Shown here: positions 46,029-57,313 of the stretch, one piece after another
How the letters are laid out: every line of letters begins with the position of its first letter
Position numbering within the stretch: position 1 is the stretch's first letter
Assembly: GCF_905171775.1 (NCBI RefSeq)
Contig: NC_053490.1
Location: 521,020,022 to 521,084,021 of the forward strand
Source: Rana temporaria
Taxonomy: Eukaryota > Chordata > Amphibia > Anura > Ranidae
DNA: 64,000 bases
Reading direction: 5' to 3'
Notes under the pieces: model-generated
Databases searched by the model: none
Told to the model about the DNA's origin: nothing
Seen by the model: only the letters and a program-made list of their open reading frames with translations
Program-made: the position numbers and the translations under genes

Positions 46029-46672
46029 TTGGCCCAGATTCATAGAGAGCAAGGCGCACATTACGCCGCCGTAGGGCAAACACTGTACGCTACGCCAACG
46101 TAGCGTGGAGAGGCAAGCATTGCATTCAGCAAGCCAGTGCTCCCAACGCTGCGCCAGCGTAGGTTTCGAAGTCGCACGCCGGTGTAGGTTGAAGTGGGCG
46201 TGAACCCATGTAAATGAGGCGTGACCCCATGCAAATGATGGGCCGAGCGCCAGACAGGTACGTATCACAAACTGCGCATGCACCGTGACATGGACGCAAG
46301 CACAGCACCCCCCCATGCGCCTGCTCACAACCACGCCGGCACAACTGCCCAAGCTACGCCGGATCACTGCGTACGCAGCGAACATAACGTACGCCCAGCC
46401 AGACACACGTCCAACGCACAATACGCCGGCTTGTGTTCCCTGGTGTAGACCTGTGCATGTCTGTTGCCGGGTTGCACCTCCTTTATGGGGAATAACTTTA
46501 CGCCGGACGTACAACTTACGCGCATCTCGTGTAGAATGCGCTGGGCACACGCACGTTCGTGAATCGCCGTATTTCCCTCATTTGCATGTTTGAATGGCTA
46601 ATCAATGGGAGCGCCACCATGCTCCCAGCCTAAATGTGCGCCCACCCTAGGCCGGCGTGTGCAAGCTATTCT
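46029..46672. mobile_element. GGCCCAGATTCA-family MITE, right end decayed
   Basis: It starts GGCCCAGATTCATAGAG and has a CpG-rich core with frequent TACGCC and GTACG words. No clean right TIR was found. Open frames of 100-189 codons across it are unsupported. Confidence 0.55.
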
Positions 46673-46725
46673 AGAATTATTTTATTTTCTATTGAAAAAA
46701 AAAAAATTGTACCTTTACAACCCCT

Positions 46726-47727
46726 TTAACCACTTAAGCCCCGGACCTTTAGGCAGCTAAATGCCCAGACCGGGTTTTGCGATTCGTCACTGCGTCGCTT
46801 TAACTGACAATTGCGCAGTCGTGCGACGTGGCTCCCAAACAAAATTGGCGTCCTTTTTTCCCCATAAATAGAGCTTTCTTTTGGTGGTATTTGATCACCT
46901 CTGCGGTTTTTATTTTTTGCGCTATAAACAAAAATAGAGCGACAATTTTGAAAAAAAAAATTCAATATTTTTTACTTTTTGCTATAATAAATATCCCCCA
47001 AAAACATATATAAAACATTTTTTTCCCCTCAGGTTTAGGCCGATACGTATTCTTCTACCCATTTTTGGTAAAAAAAAAATCGCAATAAGCGTTTATCGAT
47101 TGGTTTGCGCAAATTTTATAGCGTTTACAAAATAGGGGATAGTTTTATTGCATTTTTATTATTACTAATGGCGGAGATCAGCGATTTTTTTCGTGACTGC
47201 GACATTATGGCGGACACTTCGGACAATTTTGACACATTTTTGGGACCATTGTCATTTTCACAGCAAAAAATGCATTTAAATTGCATTCTTTATTGTGGAA
47301 ATGACAGTTGCAGTTTTGGAGTTAACCACAGGGGGCGCTGTAGGAGTTATGCTGCACCTAGTGTTTGTTTACAACTGTAGGGGGGTGTGGCTGTAGGTCT
47401 GACGTCTTCGATTGTGATTCCCTATAAAAGGGATGAAACGATCGATGCGCCGCCACAGTGAAGAACAGGGAAGCCGTATTTACACACGGCTCTCCCCGTT
47501 CCTCAGCTCCGGGGAGCGATCGCGAGGGAGCGGCTAGAAACGAATAGCCGCGCCCTCATCCCAGATCGCTCCCTGAGGCTTACCGACCTCCGCATGTACC
47601 GGGGGGGGGGGGGGTCCTGATCGGACCCCCGACCCGCGGAAAGGCAGCGACGTGCGGGCACGTCGTTCTGCCTGCCCGTGCCATTTTGCCGACGTATATG
47701 TACATGCGGCGGTTGCTAAGCGGTTAA
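46726..47727 (-). mobile_element. Complete TTAACCACTTAAG-family MITE, reverse
   Basis: TTAA lies at 46726-46729 and 47724-47727. Its internal order is the reverse of 36997-37970. A G-run lies at 47600-47613. It directly abuts the CR1-like LINE on its right. Confidence 0.85.
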
Positions 47728-48299
47728 GAGCTAAATTGCGAAAAAAGGACCACCAAGGTAGTATTCTCAGGAATACCGCCGGTACATCGAGCCACACCAG
47801 AAAGCCAGAGGGAGATTAGGAAAGTAAACATGTGGCTGAGGAGCTGGTGTAGTAAGAAGGGGTTTGGGTTCCTGGAGGACTGGGCCGACTTCTCAGTCGA
47901 TCGCCAATACTATAGAAGGAACCTAAATGAGGAGGGTACAGATGTGCTGGGGGTGAAGGTGGCGGAAAAGTTAGAGCTAGTCAGCGCAGAGCATATTCCA
48001 GAGGGTAGTGTTGGGGGCATTAGCGGTAGGTTAACTAAAGCACATAAACCCAAGGTAAGTATAGTAACAAGTCCTAGTTGAAATCTCAGAACACCCAATA
48101 AGAGGATAGTATGCGACCGGTCTAAACTACATAGCATGTTCACCAATGCCAGGAGCCTGGCGGACAAGATGGGTAAAATAGAGATACTGTTGTACGAGGA
48201 GGATTTGGATTTTGTGGGAATTTCGGAAACCTGGTTCAAACAGCTCTCATGATTGGCTGGCAGCCATTCAAGGGTATACCCTTTATTGCAGAGATAGAG

Positions 48300-48981
48300 G
48301 GCCAGATCCACAAAAGGGATATGCCGGCGTATCTACTGATACGCCGTCGTATCCCTGTTTCTATCTATGCGACTGATTCACAGAATAAGTTACGCATAGA
48401 TAGCCTTAAGATCCGGCAGGTGTAATTGTTTTACACTGCCGGATCTTAGGATGCAGTACCGCGGCCGCCGCTGGGGGGAGTTTGCGTCGTAATCCAGCGT
48501 CGGGTATGCAAATGAGGAGTTACCTTCGATCCTCAAAGCTTTTTCGCGTTCGCTACGTCGCCGCTACGTTAGTTTCCCGTCGCTTAGTTACACTTTTGTG
48601 AGGCAGCCCTACTTTTACACAGCAGGCGTTCTGCTGTGTAAAGTATGGCCGTCCTTCCCGCGTCGAATTTTAAAATTTTACGTCGTTTGCGTAAGCCGTA
48701 CGGGAATACGGAAATACGCTACGTGACGTCATGTCACGCAATGCACATCGGGAAAAAAGCGTCGGGAGCATGCGCAGTACGTCCGGCGCGGGAGCGCGCC
48801 TAATTTACATGGGACTCGCCCCATTTGAATTGGCCCGCCTTGCGCCGGACGGATTTGAGTTACACCGCCGCAAATTTCCAGGTAAGTGTTTTGTGGATCG
48901 GTACCTAACTTAGGAAATTTGCGGCAGTGTAACTTAAATCTAAAAAGTTACGTTGCGCTGCCGGGCTGTGGATCTGGCCCC
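48300..48981. mobile_element. GGCCAGATCC MITE in CR1, TSD GAG
   Basis: The ends GGCCAGATCCAC and GTGGATCTGGCCCC are inverted, with GAG at 48297-48299 and 48982-48984. Removing the element plus one GAG restores the CR1 reading CRDREGKKGG. Confidence 0.85.
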
Positions 48982-49011
48982 GAGAGGGTAAAAAAGGGGG
49001 TCTCACCAAGG

Positions 49012-49324
49012 CAGGGGTCTCCAAACTTTTCAAACAAAGGGCCAGTTTATTGGCCTTCAGACTTTAGAAGGGCCGGATTGTGGTCAGCTTGGGCAGAAAA
49101 TGTCCCGAGCCCAGCATCAGTGAGAATAAATAGGGCTCAGGGTTCGTGATCAGTAGTAGGAGTAGTGCCGTCATTAGTATGAGGAATAGTATCCCATCAT
49201 TGGTATCAGTGGAAGAAATAATGCCTCCTTGTTGGTGTCAGTGGGAGGAATAGTACCCCAAGGGCCGGATAAAGGCTAGTAAAGGGCCGCATCTGGCCCC
49301 CGAGCCGCAGTTTGGAGACCACTG
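49012..49324 (+). mobile_element. hAT-type MITE in CR1, TSD CACCAAGG/CACTAAGG
   Basis: The ends CAGGGGTCTCCAAACTTTTC and CAGTTTGGAGACCACTG are inverted. The flanks at 49004-49011 and 49325-49332 match at 7 of 8. It holds about three 32-bp units (ATCAGTGGAAGAAATAATGC type). Confidence 0.9.
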
Positions 49325-49702
49325 CACTAAGGGAACTAGGGAGGAGGTAGAATCCTTATGGGTGGAGCTCCAAAGGGATGAAGCTAAGGGGAAAATACTG
49401 GGGGTACGCTATAGGCCCCCTAAGCTGAGGGAGGAGGGGGGTGAGGGATCTCCTATCACAATTTGGATTAGCAGCAAGGATGGGAAGTGATATAATAGGG
49501 GATTTGAATTTTCCAGACAGACTGGGAGGAGGGAACCACGCATTCATCAAAGGCTTGCCAGTTCCTAAATGTCTTGCAGGACAATTTCATGGTTCAGATG
49601 GTAGAAGCACCAACTAGGAATAAAGCATTACTGGATTTACTGATTACCAACAATACAGACCTGATCACAGATGTGGAAATACGGGGCAATTTAGGAAACA
49701 GT

Positions 49703-50212
49703 GGCCCGGGTTCAGAGAGCAATTGCACCTGCGTAACCATACGTACGCAGTTTACGTCGTTTGCGTACGGCAGTTTTTGCGCAAGGCTGCCCCTGCTATT
49801 AGCAGGGGCAGCTAATGTTACGTATACCCATCGTTCCCGCGTCACGAAATTTGAATTTCACGTCGTTTGCGTAAGTGATTCGTGAATGGCGCTGGACACC
49901 ATTCACGTTCACTTGGAAGCAAATGACGTCCTTGCGACGTCATTTGCCGCAATGCACGTCGGGAAAGTTTCCCGACGGAGCATGCGCTCTACGCTCGGCG
50001 CGGGAGCGCGCCTAATTTAAATGATTCCAGCCCCCTACAGGATCATTTAAATTGCGCGCGCTTACGCCGGGCATTTTGCCGGAGCGCCCACGCAATTTAC
50101 GGAGCTACTGCTCCGTGAATCGCGGGTAGTGCAGAAAATTTGCGGGGGCGCAGGGCAAAAACGTTGCCCTGCGCCTCAGTAAAAAATGCGCAAATGAACC
50201 TGAAACTACCCC
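49703..50212. mobile_element. GGCCCGGGTTCA MITE in CR1, TSD AGT
   Basis: The left end is GGCCCGGGTTCAGAGAG and the right end TGAAACTACCCC. AGT lies at 49700-49702 and 50213-50215. The CR1 sequence reads across the site as GGAAACAGTGATCACAGG once one AGT is removed. The core is shared with 28249-28984 in reverse. Confidence 0.85.
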
Positions 50213-50290
50213 AGTGATCACAGGTCAATTGGCTTCAGTATAAATCACACAAATAGGAAACATAAGGGGAATACAAAGACACTGAATTTC

Positions 50291-50730
50291 AAATTTTTGC
50301 ACTTTTTTGCTTGTCGGTGTCCAATCCTCCAGTGGGCAGCAGTATAACTCAAAGTGTTAAGATTGCCTGCGTCCCCCAAAGTACTAGAAAGAATTTCTAC
50401 AATTTTAATTACAAATACAATTTTTGCCTAAAAAGTGCAGGGAGCCTGAGACCTCAGGTACCGGGGAGGGACACCGACGCCTAGTTCTAAGGTAAGTATA
50501 TCATAATGAGCTAGTATGTGGTGCATACTAGCTTATTATGCCTTTTTCCTTAAAGGTGTAAAAAAAAAAAAAAAAAAGCAGCGGGTATGCAACCGCTTTA
50601 AGAATATGAAAATATTTAAAAAGTCAGTAGTCTGGTCACAGTTTCAAAGACAAAAACTAAAAAAAAAAAAAAAAAAAAAAACAGTACAATAACAAAAATG
50701 CAACCAATAGTTTAATAGTTGTTTTCCCAC
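50291..50730. other. Unassigned intronic stretch
   Basis: It contains a scrap of the TTAAAGAGGAAGTAAA family (palindrome CTAGTATGTGGTGCATACTAG near 50511-50532) and poly-A runs. No exon was seen. Confidence 0.4.
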
Positions 50731-50839
50731 CTTCTCCATGTGAAGTTGGTAGCGGGTGGACTTGAGTCTTCTAAACATATAAACTGGACAGCCCCATTGT
50801 CTAATGTCCTCACCTCCACTCGTACAGAATCTGGTGAAT
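50731..50839 (-). CDS. 5' half of Ig domain, nectin/PVR-like, copy 2
   Basis: A 109-bp minus-strand exon between acceptor TTTTTATTTTTTAG and donor GTGGGA. Entered in phase 1, it reads D-SPDSVRVEVRTLDNGAV, then QFICLEDSSPPATNFTWRR, giving the A to C strands of a C2-type Ig domain. The first cysteine, the core Trp and an N-glycosylation sequon (NFT) are visible. It ends in phase 2 (AG), exactly what the exon at 42811-42959 needs. A second copy with the same length, phases and flanking intron sequence lies at 56008-56116. Since 109 is not divisible by 3, both copies cannot be used in series without a frameshift. This copy is closest to the 3' half-exon. Confidence 0.75.
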
Positions 50840-51520
50840 CTAAAAAATAAAAACAAGGGCTCTTAGGGTGGTCATACACAGCCTGATAGATGGCAAGTGA
50901 TGCAACGTGTTCAAGCATCACCTGATATATGTCTGGCTGTGAGAGGATGCAATTGGCATTAGTAAATATGTTGTCGCCGCCTTGGAGGCGGGCATTTTGT
51001 TGGTTATAAGCGACCGGGACTAACAATGTTTACTCATTACAGTGTGTTACGTAGAGTATACGCCGGCAGTGTTTGGACAAACTGATGCTGGAGAGTAACC
51101 GGAAGCGATTGGAGATTTTGAGTTGCCTGTTTTGACAGAACACCATCAGTGGCAGATTTGTTTTTAGCTGGAAAGGCCGAGATCATTTTTTTTTTTTTTC
51201 GATGGGAGAGAGATGTGGGGTCTTCTAGACCCCACATTGTCGGTCCCACTTTGGAAAAGGTTCCTGCACTACTTTGATCTGATTTCAGCTCATTGAATAT
51301 CATTGAAGTCTTATCCAAGACTTGTGCTCAGAGGCCATGTTAGCAGTGCAAAATATATTGAATACAAACAAAAAAAAACCCAAGCCAAGCCCATACCAGA
51401 CCCATGTTTGCACTCATCTCAAGTCGGATCACGTTCATTAAAGTCTGACCGATGTTGTAGGGTAAAGTTGGATCGGAGGTCGAAGGACGTTCATGTCGGG
51501 GCAGTGTGAACCTGGCCTAA
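50840..51520. other. Intronic stretch, partly duplicated at 56117-56230
   Basis: 50848-50955 matches 56120-56225 imperfectly (for example GGTCATACACAGCCTGATAG against GCCATACAGAGCCTGATGGT), so the exon duplication included flanking intron. The remainder is unrecognised. Confidence 0.5.
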
Positions 51521-51927
51521 TTAAAGCGGAGTTCCACCCAAAAATTGAACTTCCGCTTTTCGGAACCCTCCCCCCCCTCCAGTGTCACATACACTTTAGG
51601 GCATAGACTCCCATGGGAGTGACGCCACTAATCCCCCCCCACCCTCGCTGTCTCCTGGGAAACACACTGGCAGGACCATTGAGGGTGCTCCGCGCTACTC
51701 GCGCATGCACAGTAGGGAACCGGGCAGTGAAGCGCCAACACTTCACTTCCTGATTCCCTCACCAAGGATGGCGGCGGGGGCAGCCGAGAGACGAGCGATT
51801 GCTCTGCCTCGGCTGCCGACATCGCGGGCGTGCTGGACAGGTAAGTGTCCATTTTTTAAAAGTCAGCAGCTGCAGTATTTGTAGCTGCGGACTTTTAAAA
51901 AAAAAATTGGGTGGACCTCCGCTTTAA
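51521..51927. mobile_element. TTAAAGCGGAGTTCCACC MITE
   Basis: TTAA lies at 51521-51524 and 51924-51927, with ends TTAAAGCGGAGTTCCACCCA and GGGTGGACCTCCGCTTTAA. It contains the AAAGTCAGCAGCTGCAGTAT hairpin near its right end. Confidence 0.85.
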
Positions 51928-52588
51928 AGAGTCTTGGTTCACACTAACCCGACTCCAAAGTTGTGCAACTTTGATGTGACTTTTTTACCCTCTGTGGCAT
52001 TAAAGTTGTATCAAAGTTGTACCAAAGTAGTGTAGGAACCTTCTCCAAAGTTGGACAGGATTGTGTAGTATCAGTTAAGACAGATCTCATAGGGAAACAT
52101 TGAACATTGAATTTCACATGTTATCCGACTTGGAGGTCGCATCACAGTGAACCCGAGCATTAGGCCACTTTCACAATACCGCGACTTCAAAGTTGCGTGA
52201 TTTTGCCGCGATTTCATGGAATGCCTGTGTAACTCGCATCAAAGTAGGACCAAAGTGGTGCAGGGGCTACTTTGAAGTCAGCATGACTTGAAGTCGTACC
52301 AATATGAATGGTTGTCATTGGAAATCATGGGGAACTACTTGTCATGCGACATTGCAGTCCCAAGTCGCAGGACAAGTCGTACAAGTGTGAAAGGAGCCTG
52401 TTTCAACACATCCAAAAACAAAAAGTGAAGACCTACAAACGTAACCACAATTAAATCACATACAAACACCCATTTCTTATGACGAGTGGATAAATGCCGT
52501 TTAGTGTTCTACTGACCTAATTTTCATCCCATACTCCAGCGATGTACTACTTTCACTTATAAATCCTCCCCTTCTAGTAGATAAGCAT
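51928..52588. other. Unassigned stretch
   Basis: It holds imperfect repeats of AAAGTTGTACCAAAGT-like and AAGTCGxxxAA-like text (51945-52060 and 52160-52400), suggestive of a decayed element. No gene was seen. Confidence 0.4.
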
Positions 52589-52948
52589 TTAAAAGAGGAA
52601 GTAAACCCACTTGTAAAAAATAAATAAAAAAATACTAGCTCATTATGTAAAACTCACCTCAGATCGAAGCCCCCGCATTCGTCCTGGTTCACCGCTCGGG
52701 CGGCCGGCATCTCTCCCAGCTGTTACTTCCGGGAGCCGCCATCACAGGAGCCGACAGTCAAGGCACAGCCTCCATCAGGATCGCCATTGCTAAAGTGCGT
52801 CTGCGCCGTAGAGGTCGACGCCCGTGATTTTTGTAAATATCTCCTAAACCGTGGAGGTTTAGGAGATATTTCAATCACCTACATTTAAGCCTTAATCTAG
52901 GCTTACCTGTAGGTTTAAGTAGTTGTAAAGGGTTTACAACCACTTTAA
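52589..52948. mobile_element. TTAA-type MITE (GAGGAAGTAAACC)
   Basis: The left end TTTAAAAGAGGAAGTAAACC and right end GGTTTACAACCACTTTAA are inverted. A hairpin TAAATATCTCCTAAACC/GGTTTAGGAGATATTT lies at 52835-52871. It shares its right TTAA (52945-52948) with the next element. Confidence 0.8.
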
Positions 52949-53426
52949 AGCGGGAGTTCGCCCGAAAAACTATTTTTAACATTAGATTGATGCTCATTTT
53001 GTAAAGGGGAATCGGGTATTTTTTTTTAAATCGAAGCAGTACTTTCCGTTTTAGAGATAGATCTTCTTCGCCGCTTCCGGGTATGGTCTTCGGGACTGGG
53101 CGTTCCTATTTGATTGAAAGGCTTCCGACGGTCGCATACATCGTGTCACGAGTAGCCGAAAGAAGCCGAACGTCGGTGCGCAGGCGCCGTATAGACGCAC
53201 CGACGTTCGGCTTCTTTCGGCTACTCGTGACGCGATGTATGCGATCGTCGGAAGCCTGTCAATCAAATAGGAACGCCCAGTCCTGCAGCCCATACCCGGA
53301 AGCGGCGGAGAAGATCTCTCTAAAACGGCAAGTACAGCTTCGATTTTTAAAAAAAACATTCCCCTTGACAAAATGAGCCTCAATCTAATGTTAAAAATTA
53401 CGTTTTTTGGTGAACCTCCACTTTAA
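52945..53426. mobile_element. 482-bp foldback MITE
   Basis: The arms run inward from TTAAAGCGGGAGTTC and from CCTCCACTTTAA and pair along most of their length. They include CGCTTCCGGGTATG/CATACCCGGAAGCG and CCGAAAGAAGCCGAACGTCG with its inverse. They meet around a 15-base loop near 53187-53201. TTAA lies at both ends. Core-related to 26957-27424. Confidence 0.85.
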
Positions 53427-53641
53427 CCACCAGTAAAGATGCAAATAATGAGGCCTTCAAAGATCAAGCCACAGCACAAAGTCGTACATGCATACCTTCC
53501 ATAGACCTGAGGCTTTCAAACCAATAACACATGATGGACCCTTCCGGAAACTAAGGCTGCCCAGTGCATACAATGATGAAATAATACGTTAAATGGGGTC
53601 CTCGTTATTTGAACGGCACACTTTTTCAAAGAATATTTGGG

Positions 53642-54262
53642 GGCAGATTCAGAAAGATCGGCGTAACTTTCTGCGGGCGTAGCGCATCTCATATACGCTA
53701 CGCCGCCGTAACTTAGAGAGGCGAGTACCGTATTCAGAAAGAACTTGCGCCCTAAGTTACGGCGGCGTAGCGTAAATGGGCTGGCGTAAGCCCGCATAAT
53801 TCAAATTATCAAGGCAGTGGGCGTGTTGTATTACAATGAGCCGTGACCCCATGTAAATGAGGGGTTGAACGAACCGCGCATGCGCGTGCATGCTCAGAAT
53901 CACGTCGCAAATACTCCCTAAGATACGTCGGCTCGATGCTTTGTCGACGTGAACGTAACCTACGCCCATCCCCATTCACGTACGACTTACGCAAACGACG
54001 TAAAATACGACGCTGTTCTGACGTTTCCGACGTCCATACCTTAAAATGACTTACCCCTGCTTTATGAGGGCTAAACTTACGCCTTACGTAAACGGCGTAG
54101 CTAAATCTGACAGGCGCAAGTACGTTTTTGAATCAGCGTAAGCGCCCCTAGCAGCCAGCGTAAATATGCACCCAAGATACGACGGCGTGAGACTTACGTC
54201 AGTCGTATCTTGGACAAGTTCTGGCGTATCCGATTATTTGAATCAGGCGCCGAGATACGACG
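53642..54262. mobile_element. GGCAGATTCA-family MITE, right end decayed
   Basis: It starts GGGGGCAGATTCAGAAAGAT and ends near TTTGAATCAGGCGCCGAGAT. The core TTACGCAAACGACGTAAAAT is shared with 44882-45597. An (AT)n run follows at 54304-54351. Confidence 0.65.
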
Positions 54263-54298
54263 CGTCTCTCTCTCAATTTTTATTTTATTTTATTTTAT

Positions 54299-54351
<53 letters not shown>

Positions 54352-54352
<1 letters not shown>

Positions 54353-54945
54353 CACCCAGTGAGAACCACCATGTCAACGTCCTCCAATAAATCGCAGTCC
54401 AGCAATAGGTTGGGAAGTAGCAGGAGTCCAAATCAACATAAGCATGTTCTGCTGCATTTTGCCATAAATGGAGGCCCCCCCCAAGGGTCATGATGTGCAG
54501 AAAGGATGGTGAATGGTCATCAAAAAGAAATTATGACATCACCAAACAATTGGTCTCATCATGCATCACCAACCAAAGTGTGGCTATAAAAGAATGTAAC
54601 AATGGACTAAAAGCACAAAAGCCAACACACACAGTAAACAGAATTCTATAAATATTGGTGGCAGCCTTCAGAGTGGTCCTTCATCTGCATGATGTCAACA
54701 AGAAGAAATAAAAGGAATAAGCGGGGCCTTCAAAAGGAATTAAAACATATCCGATACTACTACGGTATTATCCTATAAGTCCTCTGTCAAGTTTCCGGTT
54801 TTGTCCCCTTTATGGAGCTCTGATCTCACTTCCTGTCCTGGTGACACCCAGGTCATTGCTATAAACTGAAATCCCCAGGGGTTAGGACCATAATTTTCCC
54901 AAATAGACTATTAGACAGCCAATGAAACTGCCACCAACTCCAATT
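54352..54945. other. Unassigned stretch
   Basis: 54352-54720 has a Tc1-like feel (for example TCAACATAAGCATGTTCTGC), but no motif could be confirmed. The rest is unrecognised. Confidence 0.3.
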
Positions 54946-54953
54946 CTCTATAG

Positions 54954-55513
54954 CAGGGGTCCCCAAACATTTTAAACAAAGGGGCAGTTAATTGTTCTTC
55001 AGGCTTTAGGAGGGGGGCCAGACTGTAGCCAATGGGATTAGAAAACTCCTTGGCATCAGTAAAAGTAAACAGTGCCTTTGGGAGAAATAGTCCCCCATTT
55101 ATGGTATCAGCGGGAGAAATGGTCCTCTATTGTTGGTATTTGGGAGAAGAATATCGCCTTATCGTTGGCGTCAGTGGGCGGAACAGTGTCCCATCATTGA
55201 CGTCAGTGGGCGGAACAGTGTCCCATCATTGACGTCAGTGGGCGGAACAGTGTCCCATCATTGACGTCAGTGGGCGGAACAGTGTCCCATCATTGGTGGC
55301 AGTGGAAAGAATACTGCCCCATAATTGGCGTCAATAGGAGGAATAGTGCCTCATTATTGGAATCAATGGGGGAAATAGTGCCTTATCATTGGTATCAATA
55401 GGAGGAATAGTGCCCCATCGTTGATGTCAGTGGATGGAATGGTGCCTCAAGGGCCAGATAAAGGAAAGCAAAGGGCTGCATCTGACCCGTAGGCCACAGT
55501 TTGGAGACCGCTG
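54954..55513 (+). mobile_element. hAT-type MITE with about twelve 32-bp units, TSD CTCTATAG/CTCTATAA
   Basis: The ends CAGGGGTCCCCAAACATTTT and ACAGTTTGGAGACCGCTG are inverted. The flanks at 54946-54953 and 55514-55521 match at 7 of 8. Internal 32-bp units include four nearly identical copies of TGACGTCAGTGGGCGGAACA plus GTGTCCCATCAT (about 55160-55290). Confidence 0.9.
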
Positions 55514-56007
55514 CTCTATAAAATAGAGAAGATTGGGGAGGAAGAGCATTCAGCTCAAGGCAATGTCTTGGGTGTCATTAGGAGTAAGCGAGGGGAAATC
55601 TTCACTTACTGGGGACACAGATAACAGCGATGTTGGGTCCCCGAAGCCGATTTGTCCCTTGCCTCTCGGGTGCTGCCACTGCCATCTTCGGTAAGGGAAT
55701 CAGGACGTAAAGCCTTGCGACTTCACAGGCTGGTGCCCTACTGCACATGCGCGAGCCGCGCTGCACGATCCCACAGCCATTGAGAGCACTGATCGGGAGC
55801 CAGTCGGCTGCTAGTTTTCCAGCATGCTCACCCGAGAAAAGCAGGCCAAACAGGCTTCCGATGGACAGGCTGACATACACACGGGCCGAATGTCAGACAA
55901 TGTTTATTAAACTGGTCGATGTCTCCCGAAATTCGGCCCATGTGTACACAGCTTTCAAGTGTTTCAGAACAATACAATAATAAAGGACGCACCTAACAAT
56001 GTCCCAC

Positions 56008-56116
56008 CTTTTCCATGTGAAGTTGGTGGCTGGTGGACTGGAGTCTTTTACACAGATAAACTGAACAGCCCCATTGTCTAATGTCCTCACCTCCACTTGC
56101 ACGGAGTCAGGCGCAT
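56008..56116 (-). CDS. 5' half of Ig domain, nectin/PVR-like, copy 1
   Basis: A 109-bp minus-strand exon between acceptor TCTTTATCTTCTAG and donor GTGGGA. It reads D-APDSVQVEVRTLDNGAV, then QFICVKDSSPPATNFTWKR. By eye it differs from the copy at 50731-50839 at about 15 of 109 bases and five of 37 residues. All landmark residues (Cys, Trp, NFT sequon) and both splice sites are kept. No partner 3' half-exon was found between this copy and the one at 50.8 kb. It could be an alternative exon, a relic, or the remains of a tandemly duplicated paralogous gene. Confidence 0.7.
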
Positions 56117-56589
56117 CTAGAAGATAAAGACGAAGGGTCTTAGGGAAGCCATACAGAGCCTGATGGTTGAAAGCAACGCAACACGATCACGCGCCACCTG
56201 ATAGGTCTTGCTTTATGAGGATACAAAAATGAGCGCTTCCAAAAAAAAAAAAAAAAAAAAGGTTTTTAATATCTCTCGTATGATGGGTCAGCGATTGCTC
56301 CATGTTCCTACGTTCTCAGTCCTATCTAGGGCAGCCCACACACATGAGGAGGCATTTATTCAATACTTCTTTGGCCAAAATTAGGTGGTGATATCTCATC
56401 AGTGGCTGCAGACAGACATCCGTTGGCTGGGGTTCACCTGGGATGGGGCCGGGTGGATTGGATTACGGGGGCGACCGCCACTGTCCTAGGTCCTCACTGG
56501 GAACAATAGGATGGTGTTTTACAGAAGTGCAAAGAAAATAGTCCAATGCCTGGTATACTTCCTGATGAATAGGTTGTGGTAAAATCTTA
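56117..56589. other. Intronic stretch
   Basis: Its first ~110 bases are paralogous to 50840-50955. A poly-A run lies at 56240-56260. No further exon was seen. Confidence 0.4.
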
Positions 56590-57313
56590 GGGGTAGATTC
56601 ACGTACTTTTAGGCGGGCATAGCGTATCTCCTATACGCTACGCCGCCGTAACTTTGAGAGGCGAGTTTGGTATTTTCAAAGATTAGGTGGGCTTACGGCG
56701 GCCCTAATACGCAATGCCGCCGTAACTTCGGCGGCGTAGCGTATTAGGGCCGCCGTAGGCCCACCTAATTCAAATGTTGAAGCTGTGGGCGTGTTTTATG
56801 CATATTAACTGTGACCCCACGTAAATGACGTTTCGATCGAACGGCGCATGCTCCAAATGACGTCGGCAAATCGTCATGCTTTCGACGTGAACGTAAATTA
56901 CGGCCAGCCCCATTCACGGACGAGTTACACAAACAACGTAAAAATTTGACGCGGTTCCGACGTCCATACTTAACATTGGCTGCGCCATGTTTTTTGGTGG
57001 TTTATCTTTACGCCTGAAAACCCCTTACGTAAACGGCGTATCTTTACTGCGACTGCCGGGTTATACGTTCGTGAATAGGCGTATCTAGCTGATTTACATA
57101 TTCTAGGCGTAAATCAGCGTACACGCCCCTAGCGGCCAGCGTAAATATGCAGTTAAGATAAGACGGCGTAGGAGACTTACGCCGGTCGTATCTTAGCAAT
57201 ATTTAAGCGTATCTCAGTTTGAGAATACGCTTAAATATACGACGGCGGGGATTCGGACTTACGACGGCGTATCTACTGATACGCCCGTCGTAAGTCTTTA
57301 TGAATCTACCCCC
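56590..57313. mobile_element. GGGGTAGATTCA-family MITE
   Basis: The ends GGGGTAGATTCACG and TTATGAATCTACCCCC are inverted. An internal palindrome GGCGGCCCTAATACGC/TATTAGGGCCGCCG lies near 56696-56756. Confidence 0.8.

Larger units (their letters stand above)
47728..50290 (+). pseudogene. CR1-like LINE: ORF1 esterase end plus endonuclease, broken by three MITEs
   Basis: 47760-48080 reads WLRSWCSKKGFGFLEDWADF and, further on, LNEEGTDVLGVKVAEK. This resembles the end of the SGNH-esterase domain of CR1 ORF1, but the DGLH block that normally precedes LN is missing. From about 48125 the ORF2 endonuclease reads FTNARSLADKMGK, DFVGISETWF and YCRDR. It resumes after the insertions as GVRYRPPK (49400), NFMVQMVEAPTRNKALLDLL (49576) and IGFSIN (about 50235). 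Frameshifts and stops occur within the pieces. MITEs at 48300-48981, 49012-49324 and 49703-50212 interrupt it, each with its own target duplication. The reverse-transcriptase part is absent. Confidence 0.8.

Noticed and set aside
45981..46550. 189-codon minus-strand frame
   Set aside because: It lies across a CpG-rich MITE core and has no domain; open by composition.
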